From Myxococcus sp. (GTDB lineage: Bacteria; Myxococcota; Myxococcia; Myxococcales; Myxococcaceae), in contig JACSRE010000168.1 of NCBI GenBank assembly GCA_014879945.1, positions 1-63,196 of the forward strand: a DNA stretch of 63,196 nucleotides, in the 5' to 3' direction. Both the position numbers and the translations under genes were made by a program. Shown here piece by piece: positions 40,401 to 47,113 of this stretch (positions are counted from its first letter, which is position 1; each line of letters begins with the position of its first letter). Below the pieces are notes generated by a model. The model ran no database searches, was not told where the DNA came from, and worked only from the letters and a program-made list of their open reading frames with translations.

Positions 40401-40784
40401 GGCCTTGGCTTCGTCGCAGGGCACAAGCGGGTCGACCCCGCGGAGTGGTTCTTCCAGGCCCACTTCTTCCAGGATCCCGTGATGCCCGGCTCGCTCGGGC
40501 TCGAGGCGCTGCAGCAGTTGCTGTTGGTGTACGCGCGCGAACGGTTCGGAGGCCTCGTGGCCTCACACCGGCTCCAGTCGATGGCCGTCGGTCAGCCGCA
40601 TGTCTGGCAGTACCGGGGGCAAGTGGTGCCGACGAACGGGCTGGTGCAGGTGCAGGCGCAGGTGAAGCAGGTCGTCGAAGGGGCCAGGCCGGTGGTGATC
40701 GCCGACGGGCAGCTGATCTGTGACGGCAAGGTCATCTACGCGATGAAGGACTTCGCCGTGCGCCTGGTGCCGGAGGTGACGTGA
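34437..40784 (+). CDS. PUFA synthase subunit, KS-CLF-AT-DH-DH (PfaC-like)
   Basis: The second PUFA-synthase subunit, 2115 aa, starts at ATG 34437 inside the previous stop (ATGA). Domains: active ketosynthase (~5-430; DAACASS, Cys181, ECHGTGT, SNVGH); chain-length factor (~440-780), a KS copy in which the active Cys is replaced (GVQAEEGSG, Glu630); acyltransferase (~885-1200; GYSLG, Ser976); two FabA-like double-hotdog dehydratases (~1350-1740 and ~1760-2110). In each, the second hotdog has the catalytic His motif (HFSDDPVMPG, His1627; HFFQDPVMPG, His2009) and the first lacks it. The FabA-like pair would isomerise trans-2 to cis double bonds. There is no C-terminal acyltransferase (AGPAT) domain, unlike described myxobacterial Pfa3, and no thioesterase. 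TGATG junction with oleA. Confidence 0.94.
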   Translation: MTSRRAIAIVGLGGRFPGAPSVDALWRVVAEGRAMARDVPASRWPIDASAVVRASGGLDQARSRRACVLDPFEPELEGLALDGAPLTPLVRLALDVAVQTFRSAAGAKIDRARTSAIVANIALPTDGASALSEQVFFEAVFPGSAPPEADPREAFPSAWPIGVMAKALGLGRGSFTLDAACASSLYALHLGCLELEAGRVDAVLAGGVSLPQQLYTQIGFTQLQALSPSGVCAPFTAHADGLVVGEGGGLALLKRLEDAERDGDRVLAVIRGIGLSNDVGGSLLSPDSEGQLRAMRAAYAMAGWSPDDVQLVECHGTGTPRGDQVELHSLKTLFGGAAPVIGSVKSNVGHLLTAAGMAGLSKVIGAITHQTLPPNANAHDVLASAAPLQVLERPRPWEGQGPRRAAVSGFGFGGINAHVLLEEYAPGASAQVPAAQDAEPIAIVGLGVHVGALASVEAFGTTLFGGGSALTARPATRWKTQAGRALEGAWIEALEIPIGRFKVPPLELPSVLPQQLLMLEVAANAVADAGGLGPGPHPRVGAVVGLGLDLETTSFHLRWVLERHARSSLAAAGLDVTERELEGWLKDVKARLSAPLDAQRVLGALGGIVTSRLARELSLGGPSFGVQAEEGSGLRALEVAARLLQRGEVDCMIVGAVELAGDLRRVLAAEELGRGGLPADGAAAVVLKRLGDATRAGDAISAVIRGFGASVVERPQDAVARAWREAGTAPPATLRAADGLNDQLGVPGAAAGLVAVVEGSLSLRHRVRGQGKGRRAAIWSAGSTPRRLGVSSLGFDGTALHVALEEAPAGVPSSIFEGSRPAGLFLVDAATREDLSALVSANRSASIDRLAATWFQRAPTPIAPTAFVATSADELLRQLRAGRPAPTPIDGELAFVFPGSGSHFEGMGETLPLALPQVLEQLGREVHDFSRHLFPELAAGPAGLAEIIVRQVTHGLVVHDALKLLGVSAQAYMGYSLGESAGLFASRAWRDRDTMFRRTLESALFRTQLTSDGTVLRAAFGDDAEWAVALVMRSKDEIRPALSGTATLLIVNAPGECVIGGRRDDVRAVVGRLGGAAVFLDGVPFVHLPAIAPVQEDYRALHLLPTTPPPGVRFYSAAWARSYEVTTERCAASIVANAMHGFDFTALIEQAYADGVRVFVEPGPQGSCTRMIGRILGARPHLAVAACQRGQDGYVSLLQAAAKLLEAGRRLELGPLYAKAPTLRTADSTKRARIVVGGAPLEVPPLPGRPPTAPARPSPTLAVVPMLVPAPEGQVAVGATPVMVSMNSTSLTDFLKTSTATARAHEAYLQVAEQSMALQTRLLVQLQALVEPGAPVQPSVGAAPPAFDRSACLEFAAGKLSKVLGPAFAAVDGYPTRVRLPTEPLMLVDRITEVEGEPGSLTSGRVVTEHDVTPGAWYLDGGRVPVCISVEAGQADLFLSAYLGIDLQTKGERVYRLLDAKIVFHRDLPRVGEVIRYDIRIDRFVRQGDTWLFFFRFDGAIAGEPFITMYDGCAGFFSAEQLDQGKGIVAEAKKVAPAKAPATPLAPHGVETLDEAKVEALRRGDLRAAFQLEFPIRTLSPALRLPTGRMQLVDRILELDTRGGAAGLGLVLGEHDVSPDAWYLTCHFSDDPVMPGTLMYECCLHTLRVLLLRLGWVDDAADVDLHYAPVLGQPSQLKCRGQVLPTTKNVQYRVEIDRLGYGPEPFVIATASMFADGKHVVQMEGMSVCIKGLTKERLDAIWARAPKPADVVFSREQIIEYCEGAPSKCFGPAYAPFDSSARRLARLPRDPFRFIDRVVGCEPPPLVMEPGGWLTCEYDVPRDAWYFGANRQKAMPFSVLLEAALQPCGFLAAYVGSALTTNEVLSFRNLDGAAKVEREVFADVGTLTMRARLTKVSRAGGMLLQEFDFDVSDRAGLVYGGHTGFGFFPPAALAQQVGVRGGAPWALERGRAFALSPAPGDSGGLRLPGEGYAMIDAIDALRLDGGAHGLGFVAGHKRVDPAEWFFQAHFFQDPVMPGSLGLEALQQLLLVYARERFGGLVASHRLQSMAVGQPHVWQYRGQVVPTNGLVQVQAQVKQVVEGARPVVIADGQLICDGKVIYAMKDFAVRLVPEVT

Positions 40785-41824
40785 TGCGCTGGTCGAAGGT
40801 GAACGTCGAGGCCATCACCTACGAGCTGCCGGGAGAGATCGTCACGTCGGCGGAGCTCGACGCGCGGCTCTCGCCCATTCATGAGGCCCTGAAGATCGCC
40901 CCAGGGCAGCTCGAGGCGCTCACCGGCATTCGCGAGCGGCGCCAGTGGCCGCCGGGCACCTCGATGGCGTCGGTGGCCGCGCGCGCGGGCCAGCGCGCGC
41001 TCGAGCGGGCAGGGGTCTCGCCCGACGATCTCGGCGCCGTCATCTATGCCGGCGTCTGCAGAGACAACCTGGAGCCCGCGACGGCCTGCGCGGTGGCCGC
41101 CGCCCTCGGCACCGGACCCGAGGCGCAGGTCTTCGACGTCTCGAACGCGTGCCTGGGGGTGATGAACGGCATGGTGGAGCTGGCCAACCGCATCGAGCTG
41201 GGCCAGCTGCGCGCGGGGCTGGTCGTCTCGGCCGAGAGCTCGCGAGAGATCGTCGACGCCACCATCGAACGCATGAACCGCGAGCCGACGATCGAGCGCT
41301 ACCGCCTGGGGCTCGCGACCATGACGGGGGGCTCCGGCGCGACCGCCGTGCTCCTCACCGCGGCGGACTTCTCGGCCAACGAGCATCGCCTCGTCGCAGG
41401 CGTCGCGCTGTCGGCGCCGGCCCACCACCGCATCTGCCGCTGGGGCCCGTCGGCCGGGCTGCTGGGTGAGCGCGCGAACGTGATGGAGACGGACGCCTCG
41501 CAGGTGCTCGAGCACGGCGTGGAGCTCGGTCGCGCGACCTGGGACCGGCTGCTGTCGACCTCGGGCTGGCGACGCGAGGAGGTCGATCGCGTCATCTGTC
41601 ACCAGGTGGGCGCCGCGAACCGCCGCGACATCCTTTCGACCATCGGCGTGCCCGAGTCGAAGGACTTCTCGACGTTCGCGCGGCTCGGGAACATGGGCAC
41701 CGTCTCGTTGCCCACCACGGCCGCCATGGCCGACGAAGCAGGCTTTCTTCACGCCGGTCAGCGCATCGCGCTGCTGGGCATCGGTAGCGGTCTCAACTGC
41801 CTCATGCTGGGAGTTCAGTGGTGA
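40784..41824 (+). CDS. oleA: OleA, head-to-head acyl condensing thiolase-superfamily enzyme
   Basis: OleA joins two fatty acyl thioesters by Claisen condensation to a beta-keto acid. The 346-aa protein has the thiolase/KAS III fold with Cys123 (VSNACLG), His273 (CHQVG) and Asn303 (LGNMGT). It also has Glu97 in LEPAT, the residue that separates OleA from FabH-type KAS III, and the OleA-type C-terminus IALLGIGSGLNC. It looks like Xanthomonas OleA throughout (for example ARLSPIHEALKI). ATG 40784 has GGAGG 7 bp upstream and overlaps the megasynthase stop by 1 nt. The context suggests its substrate is the PUFA-synthase product. Confidence 0.92.
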   Translation: MRWSKVNVEAITYELPGEIVTSAELDARLSPIHEALKIAPGQLEALTGIRERRQWPPGTSMASVAARAGQRALERAGVSPDDLGAVIYAGVCRDNLEPATACAVAAALGTGPEAQVFDVSNACLGVMNGMVELANRIELGQLRAGLVVSAESSREIVDATIERMNREPTIERYRLGLATMTGGSGATAVLLTAADFSANEHRLVAGVALSAPAHHRICRWGPSAGLLGERANVMETDASQVLEHGVELGRATWDRLLSTSGWRREEVDRVICHQVGAANRRDILSTIGVPESKDFSTFARLGNMGTVSLPTTAAMADEAGFLHAGQRIALLGIGSGLNCLMLGVQW

Positions 41825-42750
41825 ATGACATGACCTTCGACATCACCCCGTATCGCTCGCTGTACCCGTGGCAGGGCCGGTTCTTCGACACCGGCAACGG
41901 CGTGCGCATGCACTACCTCGACGAGGGCCAGGGCGAGACGCTGGTGATGCTCCACGGCAACCCCACCTGGAGCTTCTACTGGCGTCACCTGGTCAGCGCC
42001 TTCTCGGGTCAGTACCGGGTGATCGTGCCCGATCACGTCGGGTGTGGGCTCTCTGACAAGCCCTCCGACGCAGAGTACCCGTACGTGCTCGAGCGCCGCG
42101 TGGCCGACCTCGACGCGCTGCTGAAGTCGCTCGGCATCACGAAGAACGTCACCCTGGTCCTGCACGACTGGGGCGGGATGATCGGCATGGCGTGGGCGAC
42201 GAAGAACCCGGGCCTGGTGAAGCGCTTCGTGGTGCTCAACACCGCAGGGTTCGGTCTCCCCCAGGGCGCCAGGCTGCCGTGGCAGATCGGCGTGGTGCGC
42301 TACGCGCCGTTCTTCCCCGTGCCGGTGCGGGCCTTCAACGCCTTCTCCCGAGGCGCCAACCTGTTGTGCTCGACGCGCCCGGGCCGCATGACGCCCCTGG
42401 TGAAGCAGGCCTACCTCGCGCCCTACGACTCGTGGGCCAACCGCATCGCGGTGCAGCGCTTCGTCGAAGACATTCCGCTCGCGCCCGGCGATCGCAGCTG
42501 GCCGGTGGTGCAGGAGGTCTCGGACAAGCTCGGGCAGTTCAAGGACGTGCCCATGCTCATCTGTTGGGGCCGGAAGGACTTCGTGTTCGACGACGCCTTC
42601 CTCGCCGAGTGGAGAAAGCGCCTGCCGGGCGCCGACGTGCATGTCTTCGAGGACGCGGGCCACTACGTGCTCGAAGACGCGCCTGACGAGATCATCGCCC
42701 TCATGAAGACCTTCCTCGGTAGGCACCCGTTGGCTCCCGCGGCGTCATGA
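41821..42750 (+). CDS. oleB: OleB, beta-lactone decarboxylase (alpha/beta hydrolase)
   Basis: OleB removes CO2 from the beta-lactone made by OleC to leave a cis-olefin. The 309-aa protein has the haloalkane-dehalogenase-like fold: HGNPTW oxyanion segment, nucleophile Asp116 (LHDWGG), acid Asp253 (GRKDF) and His281 (HYVLED). GTG 41821 is favoured by GGGAG 7 bp upstream and overlaps the oleA stop as GTGA; ATG 41830 is an alternative. Sequence alone could suggest a haloalkane dehalogenase, but its position between oleA and oleC settles the call. It is a separate protein, not an OleBC fusion. Confidence 0.92.
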   Translation: MNDMTFDITPYRSLYPWQGRFFDTGNGVRMHYLDEGQGETLVMLHGNPTWSFYWRHLVSAFSGQYRVIVPDHVGCGLSDKPSDAEYPYVLERRVADLDALLKSLGITKNVTLVLHDWGGMIGMAWATKNPGLVKRFVVLNTAGFGLPQGARLPWQIGVVRYAPFFPVPVRAFNAFSRGANLLCSTRPGRMTPLVKQAYLAPYDSWANRIAVQRFVEDIPLAPGDRSWPVVQEVSDKLGQFKDVPMLICWGRKDFVFDDAFLAEWRKRLPGADVHVFEDAGHYVLEDAPDEIIALMKTFLGRHPLAPAAS

Positions 42751-44408
42751 GCGCGCCCCTGCAGCCGAAGCTCAGCACCAACATCGCCTCGCACCTCCCG
42801 GCGATGGCGCGCCTCGACCCGGCCCGGCCGGCGATCATCGCGCCCGACGGGAAGGGGGGCTGGCGGACGATGACCTTCGGCCAGCTCGACACCCTGAGCG
42901 ATCGCATCGCCCACGGGCTCGCGGCGATCGGCGTGACGCGGGGCGCGCGCACGGTGCTGCTCGCTCCGCCGAGCTTCGAGTTCTTTCCGCTCGTCTTCGC
43001 GATCTTCAAGGTCGGCGCGGTGATGGTGGCGATCGACCCGGGCATCGGCCGCAAGGCGCTGCTGGCGTGCCTCGACGAGGTGAAGGCCGACGCCTTCATT
43101 GGCGTTCCCGCGGCGCACGTCGCGCGGCTGCTGTTCCCCGGGCCGTTTCGCACGGTGAAGGCGAACGTGACCGTCGGGCGTCGCTTCTTGTGGGGTGGCC
43201 ACTCGCTCGACGAGGTGAAGGCGCTGGGCAAAGACGAGCCCTACCCGATGGTGGATCCGGCGAAGGGCGAGACCGCCGCCATCCTCTTCACCTCGGGCTC
43301 CACCGGCATCCCCAAGGGCGCGGTGTACTCGCACGAGATCTTCGACGCGCAGGTGAGGCTGATCCGCGACGCCTACCGCATCACCCCCGGTGAGATCGAC
43401 CTGCCGACGTTTCCCCTCTTCGCGCTGTTCGACCCGGCGCTCGGCATGACGGCGGTGCTCCCCGACATGGACTTCCGGTTCCCCGCGAAGGCCGACCCCA
43501 GGAAGCTGATCGACGCGATGACGACGCACGGGTGCACCTCGATGTTCGGCTCGCCAGCGCTCATCGACAACCTGGGGCGCTACGGTGTGGCACACGGGGT
43601 GAGGCTGCCCGGCCTCAAGCGGGTGTTGTCCGCCGGCGCGCCCGTGCGGGTGGACGTGCTCGAGAACCTGACGAAGCTGCTGGGGCCTGACGCGCAGATC
43701 TTCACGCCCTTCGGCGCCACCGAGTCGCTCCCGGTCGCGAGCATCGGGAGCCACGAGGTGCTGGCCGACACCGGGAAGCTCGCCATGCAGGGCAAGGGCG
43801 TCTGCGTCGGCCGCCCCGTGCCCGAGATCACCGTCCGCGTGATCGAGATCTCTGACGCGCCCATCGCCACCTGGGCCGAGGCGCGCGAGGTGCCGCAGGG
43901 GGTCGTGGGGGAGATCACCGTGGCCGGCCCGGTGGTGACGCGCGAGTACTGGGCGCGGCCCGAGCAGACGAAGCTGGCCAAGATCCAGGACGGCGACCGC
44001 GTCGTGCACCGCATGGGCGACGTCGGCTACCTCGACGAGATCGGGCGCCTGTGGATGTGCGGGAGGAAGGGCCACCGCGTGGTGACGGCCTCGGGCACGC
44101 TCTTCACCACGCCGGTCGAAGAGGTGATCAACCAGCACGAGGCGGTGCGACGGTCGGCGCTCGTGGGCGTGGGCCCGGCGGGGGCCCAGGTTCCGGTGCT
44201 GCTGCTGGAGCGCGAGGCCGAGCAGGGCCCGACCGACGGCGCCCTCGTGCAGGCCGTGAAGGAGCTGGCGGCCAGGCACGAGACGACCAGGCGCGTGGCG
44301 CACGTCTACGTCTACCCGGGGGAGTTCCCGGTGGACCGTCGCCACAACGCGAAGATCGAGCGGGAACGGCTCGCCGTGTGGGCGACGAAGAAGGGGCTCG
44401 GGCGATGA
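42747..44408 (+). CDS. oleC: OleC, beta-lactone synthetase (AMP-forming ligase family)
   Basis: OleC uses ATP to close a 2-alkyl-3-hydroxy acid into a beta-lactone. The 553-aa protein belongs to the ANL adenylation superfamily: FTSGSTGIPKGAVYSH phosphate loop (about residues 180-195), FGATES, DVGY and GRKGHRV hinge region, and a C-terminal lysine in RRHNAKIERE. It starts at ATG 42747 in an ATGA overlap with oleB and ends in an ATGA overlap with oleD. Confidence 0.92.
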   Translation: MSAPLQPKLSTNIASHLPAMARLDPARPAIIAPDGKGGWRTMTFGQLDTLSDRIAHGLAAIGVTRGARTVLLAPPSFEFFPLVFAIFKVGAVMVAIDPGIGRKALLACLDEVKADAFIGVPAAHVARLLFPGPFRTVKANVTVGRRFLWGGHSLDEVKALGKDEPYPMVDPAKGETAAILFTSGSTGIPKGAVYSHEIFDAQVRLIRDAYRITPGEIDLPTFPLFALFDPALGMTAVLPDMDFRFPAKADPRKLIDAMTTHGCTSMFGSPALIDNLGRYGVAHGVRLPGLKRVLSAGAPVRVDVLENLTKLLGPDAQIFTPFGATESLPVASIGSHEVLADTGKLAMQGKGVCVGRPVPEITVRVIEISDAPIATWAEAREVPQGVVGEITVAGPVVTREYWARPEQTKLAKIQDGDRVVHRMGDVGYLDEIGRLWMCGRKGHRVVTASGTLFTTPVEEVINQHEAVRRSALVGVGPAGAQVPVLLLEREAEQGPTDGALVQAVKELAARHETTRRVAHVYVYPGEFPVDRRHNAKIERERLAVWATKKGLGR

Positions 44409-45391
44409 AGGCGATGGTGACGGGTGGAGGCGGGTTCCTGGGCAGCAACCTGGTGAGGGCCCTGCTGGCGCGCGGCGACGCTGTTCGGGTGCTGGCGCGC
44501 GGCGATTACCCCGAGCTGCGGGCCGCCGGCGCCGAGACGATTCGGGGCGACATCACCGACGCGGCTGCGACGGCCGCGGCCTGTGAGGGCGTCGACGTCG
44601 TCTTTCACACCGCGGCGAAGGCGGGCGGGTGGGGTGATCCGAAGGAGTACGAGGCGATCAACGTCACCGGCACCGACCACGTCATCGCCGGGTGCAGGGC
44701 GATGAAGGTGCCGGTGCTGATCCACACCAGCTCGCCCAGCGTGGTGCACGGCACCGAGGACATCGAGGGGGCGACCGAGTCGATCCCCTACGCGACGCAC
44801 TTCACGGCCCATTACCCCCGCACCAAGGCCATCTCGGAGCAGCGCGCGCTCGCCGCGTCGGACGACACGCTCAAGGTGATCGCGCTGCGCCCGCACTTCA
44901 TCTGGGGCCCCGGCGATCGCCACCTGCTGCCGCGCCTGATCGCGCGCGCGAAGACCGGCCGCCTGCGCCAGATCGGCGCGCGCGACCCGAAGTGCGACAC
45001 CATCTACATCGACAACTGCGTCCACGCGCACCTGCTGGCGGCGGCGCGGCTGCGCGAAGGGGCTCCGCTCGGCGGCAAGGCGTACTTCGTCAGCGACGAC
45101 GCGCCGATCGGGGTGTGGACGATGGCCAACCGCATGCTCGCGTGCGCAGGGCAGGGGCCGGTGGGCAAGCCGATTCCCGCCGGGCTGGCGTACGCCGTCG
45201 GCGCGATGATGGAGGGCGCGTACTGGCTCTTCGGCGTCGAGAAGGAGCCGCTGATCACCCGCTTCGGGGCGAGCGAGCTGTCGCACGCGCAGTGGTTCGA
45301 CATCAGCGCCGCCAAGCGCGAGCTCGGGTACGCCCCGAAGGTGAGCCTCGACGACGGCCTGACGCGCCTGGCGGCGTCGCTGCGGTCCTGA
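44405..45391 (+). CDS. oleD: OleD, 2-alkyl-3-oxoalkanoate reductase (SDR)
   Basis: OleD reduces the OleA beta-keto acid to the 2-alkyl-3-hydroxy acid with NAD(P)H. The 328-aa extended SDR has the nucleotide motif TGGGGFLG (residues 6-13), a catalytic Ser in TSSPSVV and YPRTK (Tyr137, Lys141). It resembles 3-beta-HSD-like OleD proteins. ATG 44405 overlaps oleC by 4 nt. It is the last gene of the operon; the convergent PPTase stop lies 8 bp away, with no obvious terminator hairpin between. Confidence 0.92.
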   Translation: MKAMVTGGGGFLGSNLVRALLARGDAVRVLARGDYPELRAAGAETIRGDITDAAATAAACEGVDVVFHTAAKAGGWGDPKEYEAINVTGTDHVIAGCRAMKVPVLIHTSSPSVVHGTEDIEGATESIPYATHFTAHYPRTKAISEQRALAASDDTLKVIALRPHFIWGPGDRHLLPRLIARAKTGRLRQIGARDPKCDTIYIDNCVHAHLLAAARLREGAPLGGKAYFVSDDAPIGVWTMANRMLACAGQGPVGKPIPAGLAYAVGAMMEGAYWLFGVEKEPLITRFGASELSHAQWFDISAAKRELGYAPKVSLDDGLTRLAASLRS

Positions 45392-45399
45392 ACGGCGCG

Positions 45400-46137
45400 T
45401 CAGCGCGCGCGCACCATGGCGACGACCCGGTGCGCGTCGAGCCACAGCAGCTCGACCTCGAGCTCGAACCGGGGGTCGGTCGCCTCGAGGAACAGCTCGA
45501 CGCGAACCTGCTCTCGCGACAGCACGTCGACCCGCGCGGCCTGAAAGCCGAAGAACCGGCCCAGGCGGGGCGCGAGGGCCTTGTACACGGCCTCCTTCAC
45601 CGCGAAGCGCAGCATCACGTTCGGCCAGCGGTCGGCTTCCGGCAGGGCCTGCACCTCGACGAGCTCCTCGGGCCGGCACACCCGCGTCATGATCGAGGAG
45701 CGATCGCGCAGCCCGCCCTCGAGATCGACGCCCACGAGCCCCGCGTCACTGGGGCCGACGAGCGCCAGGGCGAGATCCTCCTTGTGGGTGAGCGAGGTGA
45801 TCAGCCCGGGCGGAGACAACGGCGCCCGCGCCGAGTCTGACAGCAGCGCCCACTTCGAGACGTCGACGCCGAGGGCCGCCGCGGCCGCGCGCCACGCCAG
45901 GCGCCCACCGGCCACCTCGATCTGCCGGCGCCCCCGCTCCTGAAGCGCCAGGGCCTGCTCCTTCGGGTGCAGCGCGGCCAGGACCGCCTCGTGCACGGGC
46001 TCGACCCCCGCCGGCAGCGGCACCGCGGCCAGCACGCCGAAGCGCACGGGCCGCACCCACTCGGGCAGGAAAGGAATCGTCACCAGGTGGTCATCGTACC
46101 CGCGCGGCGGCCCCTTTCCCCGCCCGAGAATTCTCAC
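45400..46137 (-). CDS. Sfp/EntD-type 4'-phosphopantetheinyl transferase
   Basis: It transfers phosphopantetheine from CoA to carrier-protein serines. The 245-aa protein has the family motifs VGVDLE and FAVKEAVYKAL, with Mg-binding Asp and Glu. Its place beside the pfa-ole operon suggests it activates the three ACPs, as pfaE does in marine PUFA clusters. The start is uncertain: GTG 46137 has no Shine-Dalgarno, and the first ~20 residues could be omitted. It is convergent with oleD, so it needs its own promoter, in the short region shared with the divergent ATPase genes. Confidence 0.9.
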   Translation of the reverse strand: MRILGRGKGPPRGYDDHLVTIPFLPEWVRPVRFGVLAAVPLPAGVEPVHEAVLAALHPKEQALALQERGRRQIEVAGGRLAWRAAAAALGVDVSKWALLSDSARAPLSPPGLITSLTHKEDLALALVGPSDAGLVGVDLEGGLRDRSSIMTRVCRPEELVEVQALPEADRWPNVMLRFAVKEAVYKALAPRLGRFFGFQAARVDVLSREQVRVELFLEATDPRFELEVELLWLDAHRVVAMVRAR

Positions 46138-46184
46138 GGATTCGACGGCGCCTTGGGTACATTCAGGGTCTGCGAGGCTGCGCC

Positions 46185-47111
46185 CTGGACGAGCTGGTCA
46201 ACAAACGTGTCGTGCTCATCACGGGGAAGGGCGGAGTCGGCCGCTCGGTGATGACGGCGGCCCTGGCAAAGCTCGCGGCGAAGCGCGGCAAGCGCGTGCT
46301 CGTCACCGAGGTCGGCGACGAGGGCGACGACTACTCGCCGCTGGCCCGCCACTGGAACCGCGAGCGGCTGCCCCAGCACCCGGAGCTGATCGAGCCCAAC
46401 ATTCACGGCGCGGTGCTGCTCGCCCGCACCGGCCAGGAGCTCTTCCTCAAGTCGGTGCTGCGCTCGGGCACCATCGCCCGCGCCGCGCTCGGCAGCGACG
46501 CCCTCCGCCGGCTCCTCTCGGCGGGCCCTTCGTTTCGCGAGATGGGCGTCTTCTTTCAGCTGCTCTCGGCGCTGCGCCAGAAGACGGGCCCCAACCCGAC
46601 GCACGAGCTGATCCTCATCGACATGCCGGCGACCGGCCACACGCTCTCGTTGACCGGCCTGCCCGAGACGCTGCTCAAGCTGGTGCCGGGTGGGCCGATC
46701 GCCGCCGCGCTCAAAGAGGGCCAGACGTACCTCAACGATCCGAAGCTCGCCTCGGCGTGGATCGTCACGCTCCCCGAGACGCTGCCGGTGAGCGAGTGCC
46801 TCGAGCTGATCGAGGGCCTCAAGAAGACCCGCATGCCGGTGGGCGGCGTGGTGGTGAACCGCATGCCGGCCGACCCGTTCACCGCGGAGGAGCGCGAAGG
46901 GTTGGGCCCGCTGGTCGATCAGCACGGGTGGCTGGGGCGCGAGGCGTTCAAGAAGCCCCTGGTCGCGCACCGTGAGCTGGCCCGCCTCCGCAGCCACACG
47001 GCGCTGCCGATCTTCGTGATGCCCGAGCTGCCGCACGAGGGGCTGATCGCCGCCATGGCCGGGCTCCTCGACGTCGCCACGCCGCTGCCGCTGCCGACTG
47101 GAGGCGCCTGA
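46185..47111 (+). CDS. ArsA/Get3-like ATPase, P-loop Lys replaced by Arg
   Basis: A deviant-Walker-A ATPase of the ArsA/Get3 group, 308 aa. The P-loop reads GKGGVGRS: the signature Lys15 is kept but the phosphate-binding Lys is Arg20. Switch II is well preserved (DMPATGHTLSL, like Get3 DTAPTGHTL), whereas switch I (TEVGDEGDD) lacks the usual DPAHS. The start is unusual. The first in-frame GTG (46212) would cut the first strand of the fold; CTG 46185, with GAGG 7 bp upstream, gives LDELVNKRVVLITGKGG and is preferred. It lies 2 bp before a paralogue with the reciprocal defect, and the two probably form a heterodimer. Cargo unknown. Confidence 0.8.
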   Translation: MDELVNKRVVLITGKGGVGRSVMTAALAKLAAKRGKRVLVTEVGDEGDDYSPLARHWNRERLPQHPELIEPNIHGAVLLARTGQELFLKSVLRSGTIARAALGSDALRRLLSAGPSFREMGVFFQLLSALRQKTGPNPTHELILIDMPATGHTLSLTGLPETLLKLVPGGPIAAALKEGQTYLNDPKLASAWIVTLPETLPVSECLELIEGLKKTRMPVGGVVVNRMPADPFTAEEREGLGPLVDQHGWLGREAFKKPLVAHRELARLRSHTALPIFVMPELPHEGLIAAMAGLLDVATPLPLPTGGA

Positions 47112-47113
47112 CG

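Noticed and set aside
40784-41824. Simple FabH/KAS III annotation for the condensing enzyme
   Set aside because: The OleA-specific Glu in LEPAT, the IGSGLNC end and the oleBCD neighbours favour OleA.
41821-42750. Haloalkane dehalogenase
   Set aside because: OleB shares this fold and nucleophile Asp; context inside the ole operon decides for beta-lactone decarboxylase.
42663-44345. 560-aa reverse-strand ORF opposite oleC
   Set aside because: Forward frame is a clear OleC with ANL motifs and overlapping start/stop codons; the reverse product is His/Arg-rich with no motifs.
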